DNA of 64,000 bases from Chloroflexota bacterium (GCA_016179765.1 JACPCL010000029.1:136333-200332); one strand, 5' to 3'. Counted from the first letter of the stretch, positions 40,440-49,625 are shown. Numbers and translations are program-made. Notes: generated from the letters alone by a model not told the origin.

Positions 40440-41921
40440 ATGGAACGACAGCCTACCATTCCAGTGACATGGGACCGGCAAGCAGACGTGGTGGTGGTTG
40501 GCTTTGGGGCGGCGGGAGCAGCGACAGCGATAACCGCCCACGATGCAGGAGCCAGGGTGCTCATGCTGGAAAAGGCGCCCAAGGGGCAAGAGGGTGGGAA
40601 CACACGGGTGGCGGGTCAAGGATATCTCTACGTCTCAGACGTGGATAAAGCCATCGCCTATCTCAATGCCCTTTGCGGGCACTACGCCGTCCCCCAAGAC
40701 ATGGTCCGGGTATGGGCGGAAGAGGTGCACAGAAACAACGACTGGCTCAAGAGCGTCGGCGGCGACCCACAGGAGCACCAGCACCAACCAGAAGGTATTG
40801 AGTTCCCAGACCTGCCCGGATCGGACTCCGTCCACAAGTTCCACGACGGCCCCATAGTAGGGTACTCCAACACCTGGAAGGCCTTTGCCCGCGCCGTGCA
40901 CGAAAGGCAAGTAGAGATCTTGTACGAGACCCCCGGGGTAGAGCTTATCCAGAACGGCGCAACCAGGGAGATACTCGGCGTCCGGGCGGAGCAGGACCAC
41001 CGGCCAATCAACGTGAAAGCCAAAAAGGCCGTTGTCTTGACCTGTGGGGGCTTTGAGAACAATCAGGAGATGATAAGGAATTACCTGCCAGGCATCCCCT
41101 ACTGCTACACCACAGGCACTCCGTATAACGAAGGAGACGGCGTGCGCATGGCGATGGCAGTGGGCGCGGAACTTTGGCACATGAACAACTACGCTGGCCC
41201 GTCCATGGCGTTGAAAGTCCCTGAGTTCCGGACAACCTTTCCCATGAGACCCCTTGGCCCCACGGGAGAGCTACCCGGAGGCATGATCATTACTGGCCCT
41301 GACGGGACGAGGTTTGGCGACGAAAAGCGCCGGACTTCCCATGGGAAAGTGAAGGTTGCCGGCCGGTGGGGGCCTCTCTCCACGCCGTGCCCCATGTTCA
41401 TGATCCTTGACCACACGCTGTTCTCCACAGGTCCCCTCTACAACAAAGGCGCCGCCTCTGGGTGGAACCCGCTGGTAGAGGTCTACGATTGGAGCAAAGA
41501 CAATCAGGCCGAGTTGGCAAAGGGATGGATCAAGAAGGCTGATACCATTGCGGCGCTGGCCCGGATCGTCGGCCAAGACCCACGCGTCCTGGAAGATACG
41601 GTCAGCAGGTGGAATCAGCACTGCGATGTGGGAGAGGATCGGGATTTTGGTAGGACCAAGATGCTGAACCCTATCAAAGAGGCCCCATTCTATGCTGTTG
41701 AGCTGTCTCCCTCTATGCTCAACACCCAGGGCGGCCCCCGGCGCAATGAGAAGGGGCAAATCCTGCGGCCGGACCGGACTCCCATACCAAGGCTGTACAG
41801 TGCGGGGGAGCTTGGGTCTATTTATAGCTACCTGTACCAGGGCACCGGCAACATCGGGGAGTGCCTGGCGTTTGGTCGCATCTCTGGCCGGAACGCCGCC
41901 GCGGAGACGCCCTGGGAATAG
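40440..41921 (+). CDS. FAD-dependent oxidoreductase, fumarate-reductase flavoprotein family
   Basis: The 493-aa protein has an N-terminal Rossmann site VVVVGFGAAGAATAITAHDA and LMLEKAPKGQEGGNTRVAGQ. The middle has VVLTCGGFENNQEM, and the C-terminus GSIYSYLYQGTGNIGECLAF, which positions FAD. This is the layout of soluble flavoproteins related to fumarate reductase, KstD and urocanate reductase. No cytochrome domain is present. The substrate may be an unsaturated acid or ketosteroid-like compound. GGAGGAG precedes the ATG and a hairpin follows the stop. Confidence 0.87.
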   Translation: MERQPTIPVTWDRQADVVVVGFGAAGAATAITAHDAGARVLMLEKAPKGQEGGNTRVAGQGYLYVSDVDKAIAYLNALCGHYAVPQDMVRVWAEEVHRNNDWLKSVGGDPQEHQHQPEGIEFPDLPGSDSVHKFHDGPIVGYSNTWKAFARAVHERQVEILYETPGVELIQNGATREILGVRAEQDHRPINVKAKKAVVLTCGGFENNQEMIRNYLPGIPYCYTTGTPYNEGDGVRMAMAVGAELWHMNNYAGPSMALKVPEFRTTFPMRPLGPTGELPGGMIITGPDGTRFGDEKRRTSHGKVKVAGRWGPLSTPCPMFMILDHTLFSTGPLYNKGAASGWNPLVEVYDWSKDNQAELAKGWIKKADTIAALARIVGQDPRVLEDTVSRWNQHCDVGEDRDFGRTKMLNPIKEAPFYAVELSPSMLNTQGGPRRNEKGQILRPDRTPIPRLYSAGELGSIYSYLYQGTGNIGECLAFGRISGRNAAAETPWE

Positions 41922-41942
41922 CGCTTAGCCACGGCACAAAAC

Positions 41943-41970
41943 GAAAGGCCCCGTTCAATCGGGGCCTTTC
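41943..41970 (+). terminator. Terminator after the flavoprotein gene
   Basis: GAAAGGCCCCG (41943-41953) pairs with CGGGGCCTTTC (41960-41970) around TTCAAT, 21 nt past the stop. Confidence 0.7.
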
Positions 41971-42065
41971 ACTGCCTAACCTGGGCCTCTGTAGGCCAGC
42001 CCAATGAGGTCAATAGACCAGAGCGAATGTGGCCGAGAAAGTTTTACCTACCTCTCGCCCACGAT

Positions 42066-42131
42066 GGTGGGGCTCTGTGGACACTACTCGAACCTTTTGC
42101 GACCTGACCTAGCGCCCAGGCTGAGGCGACT
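42066..42131 (-). repeat. tRNA-3'-end-like repeat, copy 1
   Basis: On the reverse strand it ends TTCGAGTAGTGTCCACAGAG and then CCCCACCA, resembling a T-loop and CCA end but with a tail too long for a cloverleaf. The segment GACCT-GCGCCCAGGCTGAGGC (parts) and a downstream TACTGAGTAGCG near 42258 recur at 43163-43340. AGAAAGTTTTACCT 17 nt away also flanks tRNA-Val. The gap 41971-42377 has no gene. Confidence 0.4.
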
Positions 42132-42377
42132 GTTGACCGAACGCTAGCTCACAATCTCTGCCAACTTACCAGCCACGTTTCGTGCGTGCTTGCCCTCTTC
42201 ATGAGAGGCCACGTGTCTGGCATTCGGCAATCGTAGGACGTGGGAGTACGAGTCCGGTTACTGAGTAGCGTTTCCCTGATCGTCGCGTTTGCGCTGATTT
42301 GCCGATGCCTCCTAACGTTCGTGCTGAGGGTGCGCCGAGGCGCGGAGGGCGAGGGAACCCCTGTAGTGATCGGTTGC

Positions 42378-42866
42378 TCAGCCTATCTTGAGTCCCAAAA
42401 AAGCGATAGCGAAATAGCAAGCAGCAAGGCCAAGGTTCCACCACTTGTGGGGATGATTTAGGTGGAGTTCCTCGATGGTCGGTTCAATGTCCTTTAGGTC
42501 GTTACTTTGCTGAGTCTTTGATTCGTAGAAGACTCGCGGCATGAGCTCAACCATGCCCATCCAAATCCTATAGAACCCAAAAATCGCGAAGGCAGGCAGA
42601 ACACCGGCGAGAAGTAAGCGGACCGTTGTCCAGAGACCCCACTGAGATGGAGAACCGTCAGGAGACCCGTTCTTTAGGCAATAGAACGCCAGCACAAGGA
42701 ACACTATCGGCGCCACGTTCATCACGAAAAAAGAGAACAACCAACGGTATAGAATATGCCGGAAACGGAGGATAGGTTGAAACATCCTCCAGCGGCCTGA
42801 AACGCTGAAGACCGCACCCCAGAAAATGGCGAAGAACACTATAAATATTTGCTGCGAGACTGTCAC
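42378..42866 (-). CDS. Orphan membrane protein, 162 aa
   Basis: I do not recognise the family. Four hydrophobic helices are evident: IFIVFFAIFWGAVFSVSG, WLFSFFVMNVAPIVFLVLAF, LLLAGVLPAFAIFGFYRIWM and GLAACYFAIAFLGLKIG. A charged loop near residues 115-140 (ESKTQQSNDLKDIEPTIEEL) lies between helices 3 and 4. Composition is less GC-rich than neighbours. It lies between two tRNA-end-like repeats in a gene-poor zone and may be part of an acquired segment. Confidence 0.6.
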   Translation of the reverse strand: MTVSQQIFIVFFAIFWGAVFSVSGRWRMFQPILRFRHILYRWLFSFFVMNVAPIVFLVLAFYCLKNGSPDGSPSQWGLWTTVRLLLAGVLPAFAIFGFYRIWMGMVELMPRVFYESKTQQSNDLKDIEPTIEELHLNHPHKWWNLGLAACYFAIAFLGLKIG

Positions 42867-43395
42867 GGATTCCTCCGGACGTTACGACACCCTTCTGCGT
42901 TCCCACAGCCCCGCCGCTCAGGATCAGCAGCGGCGCGGGAGCGCCGTCGTCGGCAGGAGCACCTTGTTAGCAGCGAACTGTTTTGCATGTGGGTAGATTC
43001 TATCTGCCCCGAGCAGCTCCTGGGTCATACATGCCTGCAACTCAATAGGTTTTGGCAGTTCGAATTCCCGCAGTGGGCCGTCGTGGACAATAGCAAGAAC
43101 CCAGCCCACCTTTGAACTCACGGTTCAGCTAGCCGTCTAGCACCTCAGGTTCGAATCTAGTTTGGTGGGGCTGCGGACAGTACTCGAACTTCTTGCGGCC
43201 CGACCTTATGCGCAGGCTGAGGCAGATTCTCACTCGCTGCCACGACGTAAGGGTCTGCGGCATGCCCATCCCCTCACAGGGGTGCTTCACCCAATGTCGT
43301 ACTTCTCAAGTCCGGTCTACTGAGTAAGGTGGACACCGCAGGGTCCAAGGACTCGCGACTCCTATCGGAGCCTCACCCTGCGGCAAGGGAGTCCC
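42867..43395. other. Gene-poor gap with second copy of a duplicated segment
   Basis: I see no credible gene in these 529 nt. At 43163-43226 lies copy 2 of the tRNA-3'-end-like repeat (TGGTGGGGCTGCGGACAG, then GCGCAGGCTGAGGC), with CTACTGAGTAAGG near 43318 matching the downstream block of copy 1. Another TTCGAAT occurs at about 43150. The rest of the segment between these blocks differs between the two copies, so the duplication is old or was rearranged. Confidence 0.4.
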
Positions 43396-44166
43396 TTACC
43401 GGCTTGCCGACTTCCTGAACAGGTAAAGCGCCCAGCCCAGGGTTCCCCGCTGCCAGCGGAGATAGACCTCCCGGGCGTGGGCCATCTTCTCCTGGATCTC
43501 GGGCAGGTCAGGGTCGTTCGGGTTCGCGGCGGCGTATTCATCTGCGGTGAACCACTGGAGCATCTCATAGCGGTCCCAGTCATCGCCACTGGAGACGGCG
43601 GCGTAGAGCGGGACCAGTCCCTCTTCCTCAGCGATTCGCACGTTGCCGTAGTGGTCGGCGAACATCTCCCGCGTCAGCTCGTCAAATTTCAGGTGCTCAG
43701 GGTCTGGTTCCTTGATCCAGAACGGCTCACCAACAAACACGTACCCGCTTGGTGCGGCTATCCCCTTGAGGGCGCGCAGCGTACCGCGATGCCCGCCGAA
43801 CACCCACGACGCACCTATGCACGAGGCCAGATCAAAGGACTCAGGCCGCTGAGGGCGGTACTTGGCGCCGTCCATCTGGACGAACTCAATCTTTGCCTGG
43901 GGCGCACGCTCCGCCAGCTTCTTACGGGCGTCCGCTATGCAGAAGGGCGACAGGTCAACGCCGACTCCGGAGACGCCACAACGCTCCGCCAGCCGCGCCA
44001 GCAGTTCCCCTTTCCCACAGGCAATGTCCACCACCCTCGCGCCAGGTTCCAGGCCCAGCAACGCGATGACGTCGTCCAGTTTGGACAGACTGGTAGGGTT
44101 GCAAAGCATGTGGCGACGGTGGGTGATGTCGTAAAACTTCCAGCGGTCAATCTTCCAGTCGCTCAT
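43396..44166 (-). CDS. Class I SAM-dependent methyltransferase (cyclopropane-synthase-like fold)
   Basis: The protein is 256 aa from ATG 44166, which has AAGGA at better spacing than ATG 44172. MSDWKIDRWKFYDITHRRHM opens it. The SAM motif is VVDIACGKGELLARLAERCG, followed by GVGVDLSPFCIADARKKLAE, DLASCIGASWVFGGHRGTL and a post-core SGYVFVGEPFW. Such SAM proteins with an FYDITHRRH start are common and uncharacterised. Substrate unknown. Confidence 0.85.
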   Translation of the reverse strand: MSDWKIDRWKFYDITHRRHMLCNPTSLSKLDDVIALLGLEPGARVVDIACGKGELLARLAERCGVSGVGVDLSPFCIADARKKLAERAPQAKIEFVQMDGAKYRPQRPESFDLASCIGASWVFGGHRGTLRALKGIAAPSGYVFVGEPFWIKEPDPEHLKFDELTREMFADHYGNVRIAEEEGLVPLYAAVSSGDDWDRYEMLQWFTADEYAAANPNDPDLPEIQEKMAHAREVYLRWQRGTLGWALYLFRKSASR

Positions 44167-44236
44167 AGCCATCCTTTCGCACTCATCGGGCCTCCCCCAC
44201 CGTCCCGATGGATCGGGACGCTCTCCTGCCGGTGCT

Positions 44237-44263
44237 TGGTGGGCCGCAGTGAATTCGAACCGC
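44237..44263 (-). pseudogene. tRNA 3'-end remnant
   Basis: The reverse strand reads GCGGTTCGAATTCACT, then GCGGCCC, A and CCA: a T-loop, T-stem strand, acceptor 3' strand, discriminator and CCA with normal tRNA spacing. The 5' two thirds of a tRNA are missing and the T-stem has a mismatch. It may mark an integration site bordering the 42-44 kb segment. Confidence 0.45.
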
Positions 44264-44324
44264 TTGGCAATTCTACTGTCATACAGCAGTCCCTACAAAG
44301 AGAGTCAATGTCGGCATTTGGATT

Positions 44325-45140
44325 TCACTCCTCCCTGTACCACTCCTCCTCCCGGGTCAGCCTCATGAACTCCTCCAAGAGGCTGGGGCTGGAGGCCAGG
44401 AGGCCCCTGGGGCTCAGCCCTGCTGGCTTCCCCGTCACGCGGTCCACGACCTGGCCCCCAGCCTCCCGCACCAGGAGCAGCCCGCTGGCGATGTCCCACG
44501 GGGAGAGGGCATGGTGAAAGTAGAGGTCAACGCGCCCGCAGGCGGCATAGGCGAGGCCCAGGGCCGCCGAGCCCATGATGCGCACGCTCTGCATCCCTGG
44601 CCACAAGCGGCCCACCAGGGCAAAAGCCTGCTGGGCCTTGGGGTGCACGCTGCTGATGTCAAAGGAGAGGATGCATTCCCGCACCGTGGCTTTCCGGCTG
44701 GCCGAGATGGGCCTCCCGTTCAGGAAGGCCCCCAGGCCCTTGGCGGCGGAAAACAGCTCGTCCCGCATGGGGTCGTAAGTCACCCCCACCAGCACATCAT
44801 TGCCCCGCGCCAGGCCAATGCAGATGCAGAAGTGGGGGATGCCCGCCGCATAGTTCCGCGTGCCGTCTATGGGGTCTACAATCCAGCGCAGCTCTCCTGC
44901 GCCGGCGGAACCCATCTCCTCTCCCTCCACTCCTAGCTCCGGGAAGGCCATGCCAAGAGAATGGCGGATGAGGCGCTCCGCAGCCAGGTCTACGTCGGTC
45001 ACCATGTCCCGCGGCCCTTTCAGCGCCACCTCCTTGGCGGTATAGAACCGGCGGCGGGCCAGGGCGCCGGCCTCCCTGGCTGAGGCGATGGCTACCTCCA
45101 GGGCTGCCGTCCCATTGTGTCCAACAGGTATGTTTGTCAA
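44325..45140 (-). CDS. Inositol monophosphatase family protein
   Basis: The 271-aa protein has all metal motifs of the family: VTDVDLAAERLI, VEGEEMGS, WIVDPIDGTRNYAAGIPHF and SPWDIASGLLLVREAGG. Family members dephosphorylate inositol phosphates, fructose bisphosphate, histidinol phosphate or PAP. Because the window holds several his genes but no HisB-type or HisN-labelled gene, a histidinol-phosphatase role is possible but not shown. It is divergent from the gamma-CA gene. Confidence 0.9.
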   Translation of the reverse strand: MTNIPVGHNGTAALEVAIASAREAGALARRRFYTAKEVALKGPRDMVTDVDLAAERLIRHSLGMAFPELGVEGEEMGSAGAGELRWIVDPIDGTRNYAAGIPHFCICIGLARGNDVLVGVTYDPMRDELFSAAKGLGAFLNGRPISASRKATVRECILSFDISSVHPKAQQAFALVGRLWPGMQSVRIMGSAALGLAYAACGRVDLYFHHALSPWDIASGLLLVREAGGQVVDRVTGKPAGLSPRGLLASSPSLLEEFMRLTREEEWYREE

Positions 45141-45214
45141 ATACGCGCTCCACCCTCCCTTTCCGTTACAATACCAGGGCTAACCTTAGCTGGCAAATGA
45201 TACAGGAGGCACCC

Positions 45215-45760
45215 GTGCTCCGCTCCCTTAAAGGCAAGACCCCGACTGTCCATCCCACCGCCTTCGTCAGCGAGGCCGCCTACATCGTCGGCGACGCAGA
45301 GATCGGCGAATACTCCAGCGTCTGGCCCGGCGTCGTCATCCGGGGCGACAGCGGCAAGATTACCATTGGCAGGCACACCAACATCCAGGACAACTCCGTC
45401 GTCCACTCCGACGCCGACGCCCGCATTGGCGATGGCTGCACCCTGGGGCACAGCGTCACCTGGCACGGCCGTCTGCTGTCGGACAACTGCCTGGTGGGGA
45501 ACGGCGCGGTGGTCAACGACGGCGTGGAGGTGGGTGAGTTCTCCATCATCGCCGCCGGCTCCGTGGTGCTGGAGGAGGCGCGGATCCCGGCCCGCAGTGT
45601 TGTGCGCGGCATCCCTGGCAAGCCTGCCGGCCAGGTAGAGGAGCGCCACGTCCAGCTTATCCAGAGCACCGCGCACCACTATTCCCAGCGGGGCCAGTTG
45701 TACAAAGGGGAAGGGCTGGAAGAAAAAAGTCCCCCCTTCCCTACGAGGGAAGGGGGCTAG
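45215..45760 (+). CDS. Gamma-carbonic anhydrase-like hexapeptide protein
   Basis: The protein is 181 aa from GTG 45215, chosen because AGGAGG sits 5 nt upstream. It is a left-handed beta-helix: PTVHPTAFVSEAAYIVGDAE, SSVWPGVVIRGDSGKITIGR, TNIQDNSVVHSDADARIGDG, CTLGHSVTWHG. The three histidines (VVH, LGH, WHG) are the metal ligands of gamma-CA-like proteins. The last 15 residues (EEKSPPFPTREGG) and the stop codon are encoded by an intergenic palindromic repeat rather than by family sequence. Confidence 0.88.
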   Translation: MLRSLKGKTPTVHPTAFVSEAAYIVGDAEIGEYSSVWPGVVIRGDSGKITIGRHTNIQDNSVVHSDADARIGDGCTLGHSVTWHGRLLSDNCLVGNGAVVNDGVEVGEFSIIAAGSVVLEEARIPARSVVRGIPGKPAGQVEERHVQLIQSTAHHYSQRGQLYKGEGLEEKSPPFPTREGG

Positions 45761-45770
45761 GAGGTTAGGT

Positions 45771-47441
45771 TTACATCCACTCCGGTGCGGCCATGCCCAT
45801 GAGAGAGAGGCACCGCGCCAGCACGATGCGGGAGGCGTCCACCAGCTTGAGCCTGGCCAGGGTGATGGCGTGGTCTGAGGGTTCGCTGGACACGACCCGG
45901 CACTGCTGGTAGAACCAGTGAAAGGCCGTCGCCAGGTCCATGGCATACCTGGGCAGGTGGTGCGGCTCCAGCCGCTCGGCCATGGTCTCTATCAGTTCAG
46001 GCAAGTGCAGCATCTTTCGGATGATGTCCAGCTCCGCCGGGTCCACCAGTAGCGTCACGTCGCCCCCGCTCCAGTTCAGCCTCCTTTCCCGCGCCAGACG
46101 CAGGATGGAAGCGATGCGCGCGTGGGCGTACTGCACGTAGTACACGGGGTTATCGGCGGACTGTTGCTTGGCCAGCTCCAGGTCAAACTCCATCTGGCTC
46201 TCTGGCGACCGGGACAGGAAGAAGAAGCGGCAGGCGTCGGCCCCCACCTCCTCTACGAGCTCTCGCAGGGTGACGATGTTCCCCTTGCGCTTGGAAGCTC
46301 GCACCGCCTCGGTCCCCTGCTTGAGGGTCACCAACTGGGAGATGATGATGGTCAGCCGTTTGGGTTCCACGCCCAAGGCGCCTACCGCTGCCTTCAGCCG
46401 CGAGACGTGTCCCTGGTGGTCCGCACCCCAGATGTTGATGACCCGGTCGTACCCTTGGGCCAGGAACTTGTGCCGGTGGTAGGCGATGTCTGATGCAAAG
46501 TAGGTTGGCTCCCCCGTGCTGCGCACCAGCACGTTGTCCTTGTCTTCCCCCAGCAGGGTAGAGGCGAACCAGATGGCTCCCTCCCTCTGGGCCAGGTAGC
46601 CGGTCTGTTTCAGTAGCTCCATCGTCTCCTGGTACTGGCCCGACTGGTACAGGGAGGTCTCGCTGAACCACACGTCAAAGGTCACGCCGATGGACGAAAG
46701 GTCGGCGCGGATGAGGGCCAGCATCTTCTCCAGGCCCAGCTTGCCGGTGGCGGAGACCGCTTCCACCTCCGGCATTCCTGCGAGCCGCTCGCCATACTCC
46801 GAAGCCACCTCCTTGCCCAGTTCCACCAGATAGTCGCCCATGTAGCCGTTCTCCGGCATGGCCGCCTCCCGGCCCAGGGCTTGGAGGTAGCGGGCGTACA
46901 GCGACCGATAAAAGGCGCTCATCTGGGCGCCGGCGTCATTGATGTAGTACTCTTTGGTCACCTGGTGGCCGGCAGCGGCCAGGATGCTGGCCAGCCCGCT
47001 GCCCAGCACCGCCCCGCGAGCATGGCCCACGTGAACCGGTCCCGTGGGGTTAACGCTGACGAACTCCACCTGCACCCGCTGGGGAAGCTCCTGGCTCAGG
47101 TTGCCGAAGCGCTCCCCTTCCCTGATGACCTCTTCTACCTGGGCCTGAAGCCACTGTTGGCGCACGGAGAAGTTGAGGAACCCGGGCGGCGCAATGTTCA
47201 CCTCCAGGATGGACTCCTCGGTCGGCAGCAGGGGTGCGAGACGCTGGGCGATGGCCATTGGGGACATACGCGCCGCCCGCGCCAGCTTCAGGGGCAGGCT
47301 CACGGCAAAGTCTCCGTGCTCCGGGTTCTGGGGGCGCTCCACCTCAATCTCTGGTACCGGGCCTGGCGGCAGCGCGCCCTGGCGCTGCGCCTCCGTGGCC
47401 GCCTTCCCCACCATGGCTGCGATGCGACGCTTCATTAACAT
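45771..47441 (-). CDS. argS: Arginyl-tRNA synthetase
   Basis: The protein is 556 aa from ATG 47441 (ATG 47435 equally possible). Residues 1-110 are the Arg-Add1 domain. VEFVSVNPTGPVHVGHARGA holds the HIGH-type motif (HVGHAR) and the Rossmann core follows. YVQYAHARIASILR starts the anticodon-binding helical domain. The KMSK-like loop is KRKGN. The frame is open far upstream through repeat sequence, but that part is not ArgS. A TATGAT -10 ends 9 nt before the ATG with no ribosome-binding site, so the mRNA may be leaderless. Confidence 0.95.
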   Translation of the reverse strand: MLMKRRIAAMVGKAATEAQRQGALPPGPVPEIEVERPQNPEHGDFAVSLPLKLARAARMSPMAIAQRLAPLLPTEESILEVNIAPPGFLNFSVRQQWLQAQVEEVIREGERFGNLSQELPQRVQVEFVSVNPTGPVHVGHARGAVLGSGLASILAAAGHQVTKEYYINDAGAQMSAFYRSLYARYLQALGREAAMPENGYMGDYLVELGKEVASEYGERLAGMPEVEAVSATGKLGLEKMLALIRADLSSIGVTFDVWFSETSLYQSGQYQETMELLKQTGYLAQREGAIWFASTLLGEDKDNVLVRSTGEPTYFASDIAYHRHKFLAQGYDRVINIWGADHQGHVSRLKAAVGALGVEPKRLTIIISQLVTLKQGTEAVRASKRKGNIVTLRELVEEVGADACRFFFLSRSPESQMEFDLELAKQQSADNPVYYVQYAHARIASILRLARERRLNWSGGDVTLLVDPAELDIIRKMLHLPELIETMAERLEPHHLPRYAMDLATAFHWFYQQCRVVSSEPSDHAITLARLKLVDASRIVLARCLSLMGMAAPEWM

Positions 47442-47450
47442 AGCAGTACT

Positions 47451-47459
47451 ATCATAGCA
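47451..47459 (-). promoter_or_regulatory. Extended -10 adjoining the argS start
   Basis: The reverse strand reads TGCTATGAT; the hexamer ends 9 nt before the ATG, as in the adenosyltransferase and prenyl synthase genes. Confidence 0.55.
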
Positions 47460-47468
47460 CGCCCCTAG

Positions 47469-47658
47469 CAGGGTGCTGAAGAACACCCCCAAACCTCCTC
47501 GTCCTTCAAGGAAGCCCCAGAGGGGCTTCCCTTTCCAAGGGGGTTCAAGGTATCCTTCGGCTGAAGGATGGATTTGTATCTGGGGGACACCCCCAGACCC
47601 CAGGCATCCGCCTGAGGCGGACGCCCCTCTGCACTCCTCATTTTTCCACAGCCTCCTG
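47469..47658. repeat. Composite MITE-like repeat between argS and the recombinase
   Basis: CAGGGTGCTGAAGAACACCC and TTTTTCCACAGCCTCCTGG are the imperfect ends. Inside are GGAAGCCCCAGAGGGGCTTCC, TCCTTCGGCTGAAGGAT, TATCTGGGGGACACCCCCAG and CATCCGCCTGAGGCGGACG. The 417-nt gap 47442-47858 holds no gene; GTTTTGAGATAACTTG near 47743 is an isolated end of the other MITE family. Confidence 0.7.
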
Positions 47659-47858
47659 GAGGGGTCGTGCGCCGACGACGAAAGGGCGGTCACTCTTCCG
47701 AGGGAGAAGGAGGGTTGGGTCGTTGTGGGGCCTGCCACAGGAGTTTTGAGATAACTTGTACAACTCATGCAAAAGGCTACGTTCTCCTATCGCTCCACCC
47801 AAAGCAAAGGTGACCTTGTGCATGGTACAATTAGCTACTTCCTGTCAGCGGACCCGCC

Positions 47859-48767
47859 ATGCAAGAAAGCGTTACCCGGTTCCTTGAGCACCTCCTGGTG
47901 GAAAAGGGTGCATCGCCTCACACCGTCGCCGCATACCGCAACGACCTGTCCCAGCTCCTCCAGTACGCTGCGGCAGGCGAAACGGGCAGAGGCAAGCTGG
48001 CCAGATGGTCTCAGACCACGCCGGACTTCCTAGCGGGCTACGTGGCCGGCCTGCACGAGCGCGGATACAACAATACGACCGTGGCACGAAAGATCGCCTC
48101 GGCCAGGGCCTTCTTCAACTTCCTGGCCCAGGAGGGAGAGCTGACCGGCGACCCCGTGGAGGGGCTTTCCCCCCCGCGCATAGGCAGGAGCCTGCCCAAG
48201 GCCCTCACCAGAGAGGAGGTGGAGCGCCTGCTGGAGGCTCCCCTTCCCATGGGCACGCCGGAAGGCCTGCGGGACACCGCCATGCTGGAGCTGCTGTACG
48301 CCAGCGGCCTGCGCGTGAGCGAGCTGGTGGACCTGGAGCTGCGAAGCGTGAACCTGGAGGAACAGTACGTGCGCTGCTTTGGCAAAGGCTCAAAGGAACG
48401 GGTTGTCCCCCTGTACGCCAAGGCGGTGGAGTCCGTTGCCGTGTACCTTCGCGATGGGCGGCCAGGGCTCCTGCGCCCAGGCCAGCAGCAAAGGGCCCTC
48501 TTCCTGAATCACCGGGGTGAAAAGCTCACCCGCCAGGGCTTCTGGTTCATTCTCAAGGGGTACGCCGCCGAGGCGGGCATCGGGAAGTCCATCACGCCGC
48601 ACATGCTGCGCCACAGCTTTGCCACCCACCTTCTGGCCGGCGGCGCTTCACTGCGCAACGTCCAGGAGTTGCTGGGCCATGCCAGCATCGCAACCACGCA
48701 GGTGTACACGCACCTCACCGATCAGCACGTGCGTCGCCAGTATGAAAGCGCCCATCCCAGGGCCTGA
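47859..48767 (+). CDS. Site-specific tyrosine recombinase XerC/XerD
   Basis: The 302-aa protein has an N-terminal SAM-like core-binding domain (QESVTRFLEHLLVEKGASPH) and a C-terminal catalytic domain with the full pentad: Arg in ASGLRVSEL, Lys in CFGKGSKERVVPL, HMLRHSFATHL (H-x-x-R), GHASIATTQVYTHL (His/Tyr nucleophile). Length and lack of extras fit chromosome-dimer resolution enzymes rather than phage integrases. A TACAAT hexamer lies at 47826-47831. No dif-like site was recognised. Confidence 0.92.
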   Translation: MQESVTRFLEHLLVEKGASPHTVAAYRNDLSQLLQYAAAGETGRGKLARWSQTTPDFLAGYVAGLHERGYNNTTVARKIASARAFFNFLAQEGELTGDPVEGLSPPRIGRSLPKALTREEVERLLEAPLPMGTPEGLRDTAMLELLYASGLRVSELVDLELRSVNLEEQYVRCFGKGSKERVVPLYAKAVESVAVYLRDGRPGLLRPGQQQRALFLNHRGEKLTRQGFWFILKGYAAEAGIGKSITPHMLRHSFATHLLAGGASLRNVQELLGHASIATTQVYTHLTDQHVRRQYESAHPRA

Positions 48768-48880
48768 ATGGTGTAGTATCAGGGCCAAGGGCGCCATTGC
48801 TTCTTGGCCCGGCAGCGGAACGCAGAACAGGAGAATACAGGTGTGTAGCTAGTCTCAAGCAGCGGCCAAGGAGGTGTTCC

Positions 48881-49603
48881 ATGGCGGTCATCACCATGAA
48901 TGGACAGATTGGCAGCGGCGCCGTAGAGATCGGCGCCCTGGTGGCCCGCAGGCTGGGGTACGACTACGTTGACCGGTTGATCCTTGCCGAGGCGGCGAAA
49001 CGCCTGAGGGCCACGGTAGAGGTCCTGGCTCAAAAGGAGCAGCGTTCTCCCACGCGAGGGGATCGCCTTGCTCGTTTCCTCAACACCGTCATGGAACGCT
49101 CCGCCCTTGCCGGCAGTGGCGCCGACCCGTACATGGGGGCGGGGCTTGGGGTGCTCCTAGGTCAGGACTACCCGCGAGCTATGGAGGATCCCATTACCCG
49201 CGCCGACCAGTTGGAGGACGAACGCTTTATTGCCGTCACCAAGTCCGTTATCATGGAACTGGCCGATGAGGGCAACGTCGTGATCATAGGGAGGGCCAGC
49301 AACTACATCTTGAAGGACCGGCCAGACGCCTTTCACGTGGGCGTGGTCTCCACGCTGGATGCAAGGATCAAGACCATCACCGAGCGGGAACAGGTGTCGC
49401 CACAACAGGCCAAAACCATCACTATAGAGCACGAGCGGGGGCGGATCACCTATTTTCGAAAATACTTTCAGGCCACGGTGGACAACCCGGCAGACTACCA
49501 CCTGATGGTGAACGCCCACCGGATGAGTCCAGAGGCGGCGGCCAGAATCGTGGCGGACAGCTTCCTCAGTCTTTTCAAGAAGGCGCCCCAGGCCGCGCCT
49601 TGA
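48881..49603 (+). CDS. Cytidylate kinase-like family protein
   Basis: The protein is 240 aa from ATG 48881 with AAGGAGG upstream. MAVITMNGQIGSGAVEIGAL has a P-loop-like GQIGSGA segment in which the final Lys-Ser/Thr of Walker A is replaced by Ala-Val. RRLGYDYVDRLILAEAA, VVIIGRASNYIL and RIKTITEREQVSPQQAKTI are typical of the AAK6/cytidylate-kinase-like group, which often lacks the classic P-loop. The substrate is unknown. Confidence 0.85.
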   Translation: MAVITMNGQIGSGAVEIGALVARRLGYDYVDRLILAEAAKRLRATVEVLAQKEQRSPTRGDRLARFLNTVMERSALAGSGADPYMGAGLGVLLGQDYPRAMEDPITRADQLEDERFIAVTKSVIMELADEGNVVIIGRASNYILKDRPDAFHVGVVSTLDARIKTITEREQVSPQQAKTITIEHERGRITYFRKYFQATVDNPADYHLMVNAHRMSPEAAARIVADSFLSLFKKAPQAAP

Positions 49604-49625
49604 CCCAGGTCAAAGGAGACCGCCC

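Noticed and set aside
42066-42131. tmRNA or intact tRNA
   Set aside because: The CCA-like end is too far from the T-loop-like sequence and no 5' acceptor strand was found.
47442-47768. 109-residue N-terminal extension of ArgS
   Set aside because: It translates the composite repeat; family similarity and a promoter element place the start at 47441 or 47435.
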